Assembly (NCBI GenBank): GCA_034211115.1
Contig: JAXHTH010000075.1
Coordinates: forward strand, 1-36,826
Reading direction: 5' to 3'
Length of the DNA stretch: 36,826 bases
Source of the DNA: JAXHTH01 sp034211115
Lineage (GTDB): Bacteria; Planctomycetota; Phycisphaerae; Phycisphaerales; SM1A02
In this document: one piece after another, positions 22,329-29,802 of the stretch
Numbering within the stretch: position 1 is the stretch's first letter
Layout: every line of letters starts with the position of its first letter
Notes under the pieces: generated by a model
What the model was told of the DNA's origin: nothing
Seen by the model: the letters and a program-made list of their open reading frames with translations, nothing else
Databases searched by the model: none
Made by a program: the position numbers and the translations under genes

Positions 22329-23300
22329 TTACACCGCGTGCGGCGGGTCCTCGCCGTTCAGGACGGCGATCGCGTTGTCCACCGTCAACTGCGTCATCCA
22401 CGCGCGGTCCTCGATCGTTGCACTGCCGATGTGCGGCATGAGGAAGGCGTTTTCCAGGCCGATCAGCTCGGGGTGAATCTCCGGCTCGCGCTCGTAGACA
22501 TCGAGCCCCGCGGCGGCGAGGCGGCCGCTCCTGAGGGCCTCCGCCAGCGCGGCCTCGTCGATGACCGGGCCACGGGAGGTATTCACCAGCACCGCCGTCT
22601 CCTTCATCAGCGCCAGGCGATCGGCGTTGATGAGATGCCGCGTCTCCGGCAGGAGCGGCGTATGCAGGCTGATAAAATCGGCTTCCTTCAATCCTTCCTC
22701 CAGCTCGACGCGCTGCGCGTTGATCGGCGCTTGCTCGATCGCCTCGCTGCGCTGGACATCGCGGTAGAGGACCTTCATCTCCCAGCCGATGGAGCGGCGG
22801 GCGACGGCGGTGCCGATGCGGCCGGCGCCGACGATGAGCAGCGTCTTGCCGACGATCCTGCGCCCCAGGAGCATCGACGGGCCGATGCCCGTCCACTCGC
22901 CGCTGCGGGCGAGCCGCTGGGCTTCGTGGGCCCGGCGGGCGGCGCCGAGCAGCAGCAGCCAGGCGATGTCGGCGGTGGGCTCGGTGACCGGGGTGGGGGT
23001 GTTGCAGACGGTGATGCCGCGCCGCTTCGCCTCCTCGACATCGATATTGTCCACCCCCACCGCGAAGTTCGAGACGACCTCGAGCTGCTCGCCCGCGGCG
23101 TCGAAGACTTCCGCGTCGATCGGCTTGTCGCCCGGGTTGGCGATGATCGCGTGCGCACCACCGATGACCTCGAGCAGACGATCGCGCGGGAGCGGTTCGT
23201 CGGCCTCGGAGCACCAGAGGTTCTCGAAGCCGGCCTCGCGCAGCATGGCCACGGCGTCGCCGGGCAGGGGGCGGGTGATCACGATGCGCTTCTCGGGCAT
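22329..23300 (-). CDS. D-2-hydroxyacid dehydrogenase (glyoxylate/hydroxypyruvate reductase-like)
   Basis: A 323-residue NAD(P)-dependent dehydrogenase. The nucleotide-binding loop is LLIVGAGRIGTAVARRSIGW. Catalytic residues are recognisable: Arg in VLVNTSRGPVIDEAAL, Glu in AAGLDVYEREPEIHPEL and His in LMPHIGSATIEDR. NFAVGVDNIDVEEAKRRGITVCNTP and the length fit glyoxylate/hydroxypyruvate reductases (GRHPR/GyaR group), which reduce glyoxylate or hydroxypyruvate. Related enzymes act on other 2-oxoacids, so the substrate is a prediction. It starts 10 bases after the HugZ-like gene and likely shares its mRNA. Confidence 0.88.
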   Translation of the reverse strand: MPEKRIVITRPLPGDAVAMLREAGFENLWCSEADEPLPRDRLLEVIGGAHAIIANPGDKPIDAEVFDAAGEQLEVVSNFAVGVDNIDVEEAKRRGITVCNTPTPVTEPTADIAWLLLLGAARRAHEAQRLARSGEWTGIGPSMLLGRRIVGKTLLIVGAGRIGTAVARRSIGWEMKVLYRDVQRSEAIEQAPINAQRVELEEGLKEADFISLHTPLLPETRHLINADRLALMKETAVLVNTSRGPVIDEAALAEALRSGRLAAAGLDVYEREPEIHPELIGLENAFLMPHIGSATIEDRAWMTQLTVDNAIAVLNGEDPPHAV

Positions 23301-23310
23301 GACGGGCTCC

Positions 23311-23946
23311 TCAGTCTTGCGCGCCGGCCGCGGAAGCGGCCTCCGCCATCGCCTGGAATACGCGGCGGGCGTCGTCGGCGGTCGGCATCGGCTCGACGGC
23401 CGGCACGCGGATCACATCAAACATGCCCCGTACGTCCAGCCCCAGCGGGTCGATCGCCACCATGACCGGCTGCTCGATGTTGATGTTCGCGTACTCCCGG
23501 CACATCCGGCGGAGATCGTCGGCGTGCGCCTGGTTCATCTCCCGGCACAGGCCCGCCTCGTCGCCGGCCAGCGGGTTCGGGCGGGTGAGCGTTTCGCCGT
23601 CGATGACGTTCCCCTCGTGGCGGGCCGCGTCGATCTCCAGAAACGCCCAGTTCACATCCGGGGGATCGCCGTGGTGGATGCGCCAGCGGTCGGCCAGCGC
23701 GCCGTCCGGCGAGTGCTCGTCGAACTGCACGAGCGTCACCTGCACTTCCATCGCACCCTCGGCGCACTCGGGCACGAAGAGCACGGTGTCCACTGACTGG
23801 AGCATGGCGACCATGACCGGCGCCACGAGCCGCCCGTCCGGGGCGATCACGTACCTGATCGGGCGCAGGTGTTCGTCGAAGCGCAGCTCGCCCGTGGTGT
23901 GGGCGCGGAGGAAGGCGTGGGCGGCGTCGACCGTCAGATCGCTCAT
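23311..23946 (-). CDS. HugZ-like pyridoxamine-phosphate-oxidase-fold protein with DUF2470 tail
   Basis: A 211-residue protein. Residues 1-110 resemble the split-barrel flavin/heme fold of PPOX-type proteins (RYVIAPDGRLVAPVMVAML, VDTVLFVPECAEGAMEVQVTLVQFDEH). Residues 135-205 match the DUF2470 module of the heme-degrading HugZ family: REMNQAHADDLRRMCREY in place of the usual MNxDHxDAL, then VMVAIDPLGLDVRG and PTADDARRVFQAMAEAA. HugZ proteins bind heme through the histidine in this helix, and some cleave it. Function as a heme-binding or degrading protein is inferred; a mere FMN-binding role is possible. It precedes the dehydrogenase by 10 bases. Confidence 0.75.
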   Translation of the reverse strand: MSDLTVDAAHAFLRAHTTGELRFDEHLRPIRYVIAPDGRLVAPVMVAMLQSVDTVLFVPECAEGAMEVQVTLVQFDEHSPDGALADRWRIHHGDPPDVNWAFLEIDAARHEGNVIDGETLTRPNPLAGDEAGLCREMNQAHADDLRRMCREYANINIEQPVMVAIDPLGLDVRGMFDVIRVPAVEPMPTADDARRVFQAMAEAASAAGAQD

Positions 23947-23997
23947 GCAGGCATCGTACGCGACGGCGCCGACGGCGGGGCCCGGGAAGGGGGCCGT

Positions 23998-24186
23998 TCA
24001 TTCGCCCGGCGCCGTCTCGGCGGTCTCCTCCCCCACGAACCGATCCAGCGCCGCCGCCGCCGCGGTCAGCGCCTCGGACAATTGCGGGTCCGAGGCGGAA
24101 AGGACCGTCCCGTACTGCTCGTTGAGCATCCGGATATGCTCGAGGACACGAGTGGCCTGCATCTTCACATGTTGGCGTTCATCCAT
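23998..24186 (-). CDS. Small acidic helical protein
   Basis: A 62-residue protein not recognised by family. It reads as two or three helices (HVKMQATRVLEHIRMLNEQYG and DPQLSEALTAAAAALDRFVG) with an acidic tail, cytoplasmic by composition. ATG at 24186 is preferred over an in-frame upstream start at 24228 because the extra residues are Arg/Gly-rich and uncharacteristic. It lies 51 bases upstream of the HugZ-like gene on the same strand and may be the first gene of that unit. Confidence 0.5.
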   Translation of the reverse strand: MDERQHVKMQATRVLEHIRMLNEQYGTVLSASDPQLSEALTAAAAALDRFVGEETAETAPGE

Positions 24187-24404
24187 CACCGATGACCGTC
24201 CCCGTTGCTCTCCACGTCCCGGAAACACGCCGCGAGCCGATCAATGATGGAGTGCCAGCGACAGGGTGGCGGGATCTGGAGCTGAGAATCCAACATCTTG
24301 GGCGGTGTCTCGCACCGGGTCAACCCGTCGCGGCGCGATCGGCCGTTTTTCGCGTCATCCGCAGCGGTCAGGGCGCTGCTCGCGGCCGGAGGTTCTGACG
24401 TACC

Positions 24405-26036
24405 ATGGCGGTCGAAATGACCTTCATCGCCGTACCGATTTACGTCAATGATCCGGCTGAGCTGGAGGCGTGCCTGGCGCGGGCGGGCCGGGCGATCGCC
24501 GCGGGTGCCCGGCTCATCGAGTGGCGTGTGGACGCGCTGGCCGAGGCGCCGGATGCCGCCGACGCGGTCGTTCGGCTCGTGGAAAACAGTCCCGGCCCGT
24601 GCATTGTCACCTGTCGGCCGATCTCGGAAGGCGGCAGCTTCGCCGGGGAGGAATCGAGCCGCGTCGTGCTGTTCGAGTCGCTGGCCGCGGCTGAGCAGCG
24701 GCCGCGATACGTCGATGTGGAGCTCGCCGCCTGGCGCCGCGCGCTCGACGTGCGGCCGGCGGTGGAGCGGATGGTCGGCGATGACGCCCAGCCGCGCCCG
24801 ATCGAGACGGGCCTGATCCTCTCCAGCCACGACCTCGCGGGCCGGCCGCGCGACCTGCTCCAGCGCATCGAGGCGATGACGAATGACCCGGCCTGCGCGG
24901 TGGTCAAGGTCGCCTGGACGGCCCGGTCGCTGCGCGACAACCTCGAGGCGTTCGACCTGCTCGCCGAGCGGCGCAAGCCGACGATCGCCCTGTGCATGGG
25001 GCGGTTCGGCCTGATGAGCCGCGTCCTGGCGGGCAAGTTCGGCGGGTTCCTGACCTTCGCCACCGATGCCCCGGGCGGGCAGAGCGCCCCGGGGCAGCCG
25101 ACGATCGACGAGCTGCGCTCGCTCTATCGCTTCGATTCGATCGGACGGGAGACCAAGGTCTACGGCGTGATCGGCTGGCCGGTGGAGCAGTCCAGGAGCC
25201 CGCACATTCACAACGCGGGCTTCGAGGCGGTGGGGCACGACGGGGTCCTGCTCCCGATGCCCATCCCGCCGGAGTACGAGCATTTCAAGGCGACGGTGGG
25301 GGCGATGATCGACCATCGACGCCTCGATTTCCGGGGGGCGGCGGTGACCATCCCCCACAAGGAACACCTGCTGCGGTTCGTCCTCGAACGCGGCGGGCGG
25401 GCCGATCCGCTCACCGAGCGTATCGGGGCGGCCAACACGCTCATCGTGGGCTCCGCCGGCGGGCTCGCCTGCACGAACACCGATGCGCCCGCGGCGATCG
25501 AGGCGCTCTGCGCGGGGATGCGCCCCGGCCCCCGGAATATGGAAGGCAAACGCGTGGCGCTGCTCGGGGCGGGCGGCGTGGCCCGGGCGGTGCTCGCGGG
25601 GCTTATCGATGCCGGAGCGGCGGTGTCCGTGTTCAATAGGACTTCCGCGCGCGCAGAGGCGCTGGCGGAGGAGTTCGGGGGCCGCGAAACCGCAAGCGGG
25701 CAGCGGAAGCAGGTGACGATCGGCGAGATGAGTGAGATCGCCCGAGAGAGGTTTGAGATCATCATCAACTGCACGCCGATCGGGATGGCCGGGGGACCGG
25801 ATCCGGGCGGCTCGCCCCTGCCGGCCGATGCGCAGATCGATGATGGTGTAACCGTTTTTGATACGGTTTACGCACCCGTTCGCACGCCGCTGCTGCGCGA
25901 AGCGGAAGCGCGCGGGGCGCGCATCGTCAGCGGCATGGACATGTTCATCCGCCAGGCGGCGATGCAGTTCGAGAAGTGGACGGGCGTGCCCGCGCCGATG
26001 GCGACGTTTGAAACCGTGCTGCGCGATCGGACGTGA
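24405..26036 (+). CDS. aroDE: Fused 3-dehydroquinate dehydratase / shikimate dehydrogenase
   Basis: A 543-residue fusion of two consecutive shikimate-pathway enzymes. Residues 1-235 are a type I dehydroquinase: EWRVDAL near residue 39, His142 in LSSHDLAG and the Schiff-base Lys168 in AVVKVAWTA. Residues from about 250 are shikimate dehydrogenase: YGVIGWPVEQSRSPHIHNAGF, the catalytic Lys319 in VTIPHKEHLLRF, GAANTLIV, the NADP loop VALLGAGGVARAVLAGL and INCTPIGMAGG. Such fusions are known in Chlamydiae, Planctomycetota and plants and channel dehydroshikimate. GGAGG lies 12 bases before the ATG at 24405, and ATG at 24417 is an alternative. AroC is encoded nearby on the same strand, beyond hslU. 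Confidence 0.95.
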   Translation: MAVEMTFIAVPIYVNDPAELEACLARAGRAIAAGARLIEWRVDALAEAPDAADAVVRLVENSPGPCIVTCRPISEGGSFAGEESSRVVLFESLAAAEQRPRYVDVELAAWRRALDVRPAVERMVGDDAQPRPIETGLILSSHDLAGRPRDLLQRIEAMTNDPACAVVKVAWTARSLRDNLEAFDLLAERRKPTIALCMGRFGLMSRVLAGKFGGFLTFATDAPGGQSAPGQPTIDELRSLYRFDSIGRETKVYGVIGWPVEQSRSPHIHNAGFEAVGHDGVLLPMPIPPEYEHFKATVGAMIDHRRLDFRGAAVTIPHKEHLLRFVLERGGRADPLTERIGAANTLIVGSAGGLACTNTDAPAAIEALCAGMRPGPRNMEGKRVALLGAGGVARAVLAGLIDAGAAVSVFNRTSARAEALAEEFGGRETASGQRKQVTIGEMSEIARERFEIIINCTPIGMAGGPDPGGSPLPADAQIDDGVTVFDTVYAPVRTPLLREAEARGARIVSGMDMFIRQAAMQFEKWTGVPAPMATFETVLRDRT

Positions 26037-26039
26037 AGA

Positions 26040-26067
26040 ACCGCCGATACCATCGGCGGCTGTACAG
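26040..26067 (+). repeat. Palindrome pair, first member (after aroDE)
   Basis: ccgccgat (26041-26048) and atcggcgg (26052-26059) form a perfect 8-bp hairpin with a three-base loop, beginning 4 bases past the aroDE stop. It is an inverted copy of the element at 26084-26111, with one stem pair swapped from C-G to G-C. Confidence 0.7.
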
Positions 26068-26083
26068 ACACAGATCGCGCCGG

Positions 26084-26111
26084 TTGTAGAGCCGCGGATG
26101 GTATCCGCGGT
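26084..26111 (-). repeat. Palindrome pair, second member (after hslU)
   Basis: ccgcggat (26092-26099) and atccgcgg (26103-26110) form an 8-bp hairpin abutting the hslU stop codon at 26111-26113. On the minus strand it aligns with the first member over 28 bases with four differences, two of which compensate each other in the stem. It may serve as a 3'-end hairpin for hslU. Confidence 0.7.
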
Positions 26112-27505
26112 CAGAGAACGAACCGCGACAGGTCCTCATCGCGCATGACCTCGCGCAGGCGGTCGCGGACGAAGTCGGCGGTGATGAGGATTTCCTTCTC
26201 TCCTTCAGCGATCAGATCCGGCGCGTCGAAGCTGATCTGCTCGAACACCTGCTCGATGACTGTCATCAGGCGGCGGGCGCCGATGTTCTCCATCCTCGAA
26301 TTCGCGTCCGCGGCGAGCTCGGCCATCGCGTCGATCGAGTCGTCGGCGAACTCGATCTCCATCCCCTCCGTGGCCATCAGCGCCTGCTGCTGCTTCGTCA
26401 GGGCCGCATCGGGTTCGACGAGAATGCGGGCGAAATCCGCCTTCGTCAGCGCATCCAGCTCCACGCGAATGGGGAACCGACCCTGCAACTCGGGCATCAT
26501 GTCACTGACGGAAGCGCTGTGGAACGCGCCCGCGGCGACAAACAGGATCTGATCGGTGTGGATCACGCCGTGGCGGGTGTTGACCGACGAACCCTCAACG
26601 ATGGGCAGCAGGTCGCGCTGCACGCCCTCGCGCGACACGTCGGCCCCGCTCCGCCCGCCTTCTTTTCCGGGGGCGATCTTGTCGATCTCGTCGAGGAAGA
26701 TGATCCCCGTCTGCTCGGTGCGCTCGATCGCCTGCTCGATGATCTTCTCGTTGTCGATGAGCTTGTCGGTTTCTTCTTCGAGGAGGATCGCCCTCGCGCG
26801 GGCGACGGTGACCCGCCTCCGCCGGCTGCGCTCGGGGATGAGATTCTCGAGCATCGACGCCATCCCGGGATCGATCTGGTCCGGGCCCATCATGCCGATG
26901 ATGGGGGCGGTCTGCTTCTCGGTGACGGTGATCTCGATCTCGCGCTCCTCGAACAGACCCTCGCGCAGCTTGTCACGAATGCGCTCGCGGGCGCGATCGT
27001 GCTCGTCCGTCTCGTCTGGAGCGGGGGCGTCCTCGGCATATCGGCCGGCCTCGCCGCTCTTCACCCAGCCGCGTGCGGGCGGTTCGCCGGTGACGCCCAG
27101 CAGGAGGCTGACCAGCCGCGTCTCGACGTGCTCCTCGGCCTGCCGGCGGACTCCTTCGGCGTGCTCCTCGCGGACCATGTTCACGCCCAGCTCCAGCAGG
27201 TCGCGGACCATCGACTCGACATCGCGGCCGTGGTAGCCCACCTCGGTGTACTTGCTCGCCTCGACCTTGATGAAGGGGGCGTTGACGAGGTCGGAGAGGC
27301 GACGAGCGATCTCGGTCTTCCCCACCCCGGTGGGGCCGATCATGATGATGTTCTTCGGGGCCACCTCGCGGGCCAGCTCGCGATCCAACTGCCGCCGCCG
27401 CCAGCGGTTGCGCACGGCGACGGCCACGGCCCGCTTGGCCGCGTCCTGCCCGATGATGTGCCGATCCAACGCGGCGACGATCTGGCGCGGGGTGAGGTCC
27501 TTCAT
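26111..27505 (-). CDS. hslU: HslU ATPase subunit of the HslUV protease
   Basis: A 464-residue AAA+ unfoldase that feeds proteins to the HslV peptidase. LTPRQIVAALDRHIIGQDAAKRAVAVAVRNRWRR opens the protein. Walker A is MIGPTGVGKTEIARRL, the pore-loop region is KYTEVGYHGRDVESM, Walker B is GIIFLDEIDKIA, and ENIGARRLMTVIEQ carries the sensor 2 region. A charged I domain lies between Walker A and Walker B. The C-terminal tail EDLSRFVL is kept, the segment known to insert into HslV pockets, so a partner is expected. hslV is not next to it: the upstream neighbour is aroC on the opposite strand. Confidence 0.96.
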   Translation of the reverse strand: MKDLTPRQIVAALDRHIIGQDAAKRAVAVAVRNRWRRRQLDRELAREVAPKNIIMIGPTGVGKTEIARRLSDLVNAPFIKVEASKYTEVGYHGRDVESMVRDLLELGVNMVREEHAEGVRRQAEEHVETRLVSLLLGVTGEPPARGWVKSGEAGRYAEDAPAPDETDEHDRARERIRDKLREGLFEEREIEITVTEKQTAPIIGMMGPDQIDPGMASMLENLIPERSRRRRVTVARARAILLEEETDKLIDNEKIIEQAIERTEQTGIIFLDEIDKIAPGKEGGRSGADVSREGVQRDLLPIVEGSSVNTRHGVIHTDQILFVAAGAFHSASVSDMMPELQGRFPIRVELDALTKADFARILVEPDAALTKQQQALMATEGMEIEFADDSIDAMAELAADANSRMENIGARRLMTVIEQVFEQISFDAPDLIAEGEKEILITADFVRDRLREVMRDEDLSRFVL

Positions 27506-27517
27506 GGGGAGGATGGT

Positions 27518-27549
27518 AGCGACGAAGCGACGGAGCGACGAAGCGACGG
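27518..27549. repeat. Four tandem AGCGACG(A/G) octamers upstream of hslU
   Basis: Four perfect 8-base units, alternating agcgacga and agcgacgg, lie 13 bases before the hslU start codon in the divergent aroC-hslU spacer. A related array sits at the 3' end of the aminopeptidase gene. Confidence 0.7.
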
Positions 27550-27654
27550 AGGGGGGCGGAAACGCCGAAATCGTAAGACGGGCCCGTTTCGCGACGGGGC
27601 CTGCCCCCCTGCAGCGCTGCCGTTCACAGGCGCGCCATCCGATACCATGCCCCC

Positions 27655-28827
27655 ATGTCCACGCTCACCTACCACACGGCCGGGGAATCGCACGGGCCGG
27701 CGCTGACGTGCCTCATTCGCGGGCTGCCGGCCGGGCTGGAGATCGATGGGGAGCTCATCAACGTCGAGCTCGCCCGCCGGCAGGGCGGGTACGGCCGGGG
27801 GGCGAGGCAGAAGATCGAGACCGATGCCGTCACCTTCCTCGCCGGCGTGCGGCGGGGGCAGACGATCGGCTCGCCCGTGGTGATGCAGATCCCCAACGCC
27901 GACAGCCGGCTCGATGATGAGGAGAAGACGCCGGCCGTGCAGCGACCGCGGCCTGGGCACGCGGACCTGGCCGGGTCGGTCAAGTGGCTGACCACCGATT
28001 GCCGGGAAACGCTGGAGCGGGCCAGCGCGCGGGAGACGGCGGCCCGCACCGCGGCCGGCGCACTCGCCCGAAGCCTGCTGCGCGAGTTCGAGATCGAGAC
28101 CTTCGGCTTCGTACGCGGCATGCTCGATGCCGCCAGCGAGATCGGCATCAACCAGGATGATCTCGATGATCTGCTCCGGGCGCGCGATGACTCCGATGTC
28201 TACTGCCCGGACCCGGCGGTGAGCGAGCGGATCATCGCGCACATCCGGCAGGCCAAGGAGGACAAGGACACCGTCGGCGGGCTCGCGGAGGTCCACGTCT
28301 TCGGCTGCACCCCCGGAATGGGATCGTGCGCGCACTGGGATGAGAAGCTGGACGGCCGACTCGCGCAGGCGGTGATGAGCATCCAGGCGTTCAAGGCCGT
28401 CGAGATCGGGCTCGGCCGTCAATGCGCCGCCCGGCGCGGATCGGAGGTCCACGATCCGATCGAATTCGACGGGGGGAAGCGCGAGACGCCGGGCCTCGGA
28501 TTCGTGCGCCCCACGAACCACGCCGGCGGGATCGAGGGCGGCATGTCCAACGGCATGCCGATCGTCGTCACCGGCACGATGAAACCCATCAGCACCCTGC
28601 TGAAGGGGCTGCCCAGCATCGATCTGCGCACGAAGGAGCCGCAGCACAGCGCCTACGAGCGGAGCGATGTCTGCGCGCTGCCCGCGGCGAGCGTGGTGAT
28701 GGAGAACGTGATCGCCTTCGAGATCGCCCGCGCGTTCCTCGAGAAGTTCGGCGGTGACACGATGCACCAGGTGCAGGCGAACTACGAGACGTTCATGGAT
28801 CTCGCACGCCGCCTCCCCCTCGAATAG
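27655..28827 (+). CDS. aroC: Chorismate synthase
   Basis: A 390-residue AroC, which converts 5-enolpyruvylshikimate 3-phosphate to chorismate using reduced FMN. Signature blocks are YHTAGESHGPALTCLIRGLPAG with the catalytic His, RRGQTIGSPVVMQIPNADS, RPRPGHADLAGSVKW, ERASARETAARTAAGALA and IEGGMSNGMPIVVTGTMKPI. The last active-site Asp region is SDVCALPAASVVMENV. Length is typical of bacterial enzymes. The ATG at 27655 starts exactly at the family N-terminus. With AroDE about 1.6 kb away it marks a partial shikimate cluster interrupted by divergent hslU. A hairpin of the dispersed family follows its stop by 9 bases. Confidence 0.96.
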   Translation: MSTLTYHTAGESHGPALTCLIRGLPAGLEIDGELINVELARRQGGYGRGARQKIETDAVTFLAGVRRGQTIGSPVVMQIPNADSRLDDEEKTPAVQRPRPGHADLAGSVKWLTTDCRETLERASARETAARTAAGALARSLLREFEIETFGFVRGMLDAASEIGINQDDLDDLLRARDDSDVYCPDPAVSERIIAHIRQAKEDKDTVGGLAEVHVFGCTPGMGSCAHWDEKLDGRLAQAVMSIQAFKAVEIGLGRQCAARRGSEVHDPIEFDGGKRETPGLGFVRPTNHAGGIEGGMSNGMPIVVTGTMKPISTLLKGLPSIDLRTKEPQHSAYERSDVCALPAASVVMENVIAFEIARAFLEKFGGDTMHQVQANYETFMDLARRLPLE

Positions 28828-28836
28828 CGCGCACCC

Positions 28837-28876
28837 GGGAAGCCGGATCTGACGAGTCCGCGAGGAAGATCCGGGT
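28837..28876 (+). repeat. Dispersed hairpin family, copy C (downstream of aroC)
   Basis: ccggatct (28843-28850) and agatccgg pair perfectly over 8 bp. Between them lie the bulge gacgag and an inner stem tcc/gga closed by a gcga tetraloop (GNRA type). Relative to copy A, one G-C pair in the outer stem is A-T and the inner T-G pair is C-G. It lies in the sense direction of aroC, starting 9 bases after the stop. Confidence 0.75.
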
Positions 28877-28881
28877 GGGGG

Positions 28882-28921
28882 ATGGCATCACGGCATCGTG
28901 GCATCATGGCATCATGGCATC
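28882..28921. repeat. Five tandem octamers of the atggcatc type
   Basis: Five 8-base units (atggcatc, acggcatc, gtggcatc, atggcatc, atggcatc) lie end to end between aroC and the DUF429 gene, just after hairpin C. They contain no gene and may vary in copy number by slippage. Confidence 0.75.
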
Positions 28922-29010
28922 AAGGGATTGTGGAATCGACGGATTGCGACCGCCGCCCGCTTGCGGCTTCGCGCGGGCACAAAGCAGGGGTGGTTTCTAC
29001 TCTCTGAGGG

Positions 29011-29766
29011 ATGAACGCACCGAGACTTGAACCCGGAACCTGCGTTGTCGGCGCCGACGGCTGCCGCGCCGGGTGGGTTGCCGTCGCGCTGTCGCCGGCG
29101 CGTGCGCCAAAGCTCATCGCCCATCACGTCTTCGCCACGGCGTGCGATCTGTGGGATGCCTGGTGCGACGCATCGCTGATTCTCATCGACATCCCCATCG
29201 GCCTGCCCGACGGCCCCGGCGGGCGGCGATGCGACATCGAGGCCCGGCGACGGCTCGGCCGCCCGCGCGGATCGAGCGTCTTCCCGCCTCCGTGCCGCGC
29301 CGCGCTGCGGCTTGATGAGCATCAACGCGCCTGTGCGTCCAATCGCAGACACGTCGGCGTCGGCCTGAGTCTTCAGGCGTTCAACCTGCGTCAGAAGATC
29401 CGCGAGGTTGACGACTTTCTGCGCGACGAGCCCTCGGCGATGAGCCGGCTGCGCGAATCGCATCCGGAGGTGTGCTTTCAGGCACTGGCGGGCCGATCGA
29501 TGGCGCACAACAAGAAGCGGCCCGCGGGTCGCACCGAGCGTCTGGAAGTTCTCGATCGATTCCTGCCCGACGCGGGAGGACTGGTCGATCGCGTTTGCGC
29601 CGGTCGGCTCCCGGTGGTCAAGCCCGATGATGCGATCGATGCCCTCGTGCTCGCCGTCACCGCCCTCGGTCATCCGGACGATCTGCGCACGCTGCCCGCC
29701 GACCCGCCGCGCGATGCGCGGGGTCTGGCGATGGAGATCGTGTACCGCCCCGGGGGGTGGCGCTGA
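29011..29766 (+). CDS. DUF429 protein (predicted RNase H-fold nuclease)
   Basis: A 251-residue protein of the DUF429 family. CVVGADGCRAGWVAVAL supplies the first acidic residue typical of an RNase H-like fold. SLILIDIPIGLPDG, RRCDIEARRRLGRPRGSSVFPPPCRAAL, ESHPEVCFQALAG and the C-terminal KPDDAIDALVLAVTAL complete the family pattern. The regularly spaced Asp and Glu residues suggest metal-dependent nuclease activity, but this is a prediction for the whole family. The ATG at 29011 has no strong Shine-Dalgarno site. It stands alone between repeat-rich spacer and a convergent HD-domain gene. Confidence 0.82.
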   Translation: MNAPRLEPGTCVVGADGCRAGWVAVALSPARAPKLIAHHVFATACDLWDAWCDASLILIDIPIGLPDGPGGRRCDIEARRRLGRPRGSSVFPPPCRAALRLDEHQRACASNRRHVGVGLSLQAFNLRQKIREVDDFLRDEPSAMSRLRESHPEVCFQALAGRSMAHNKKRPAGRTERLEVLDRFLPDAGGLVDRVCAGRLPVVKPDDAIDALVLAVTALGHPDDLRTLPADPPRDARGLAMEIVYRPGGWR

Positions 29767-29802
29767 GGTCATCGGACCTTCCGGACGCAGGGCCGGTCTG
29801 TA

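Noticed and set aside
29016..29040. Minus-strand sequence resembling a tRNA T-arm (five pairable bases around ttcaagt).
   Set aside because: No matching acceptor, D or anticodon arm exists, and the region encodes the conserved start of the DUF429 protein.
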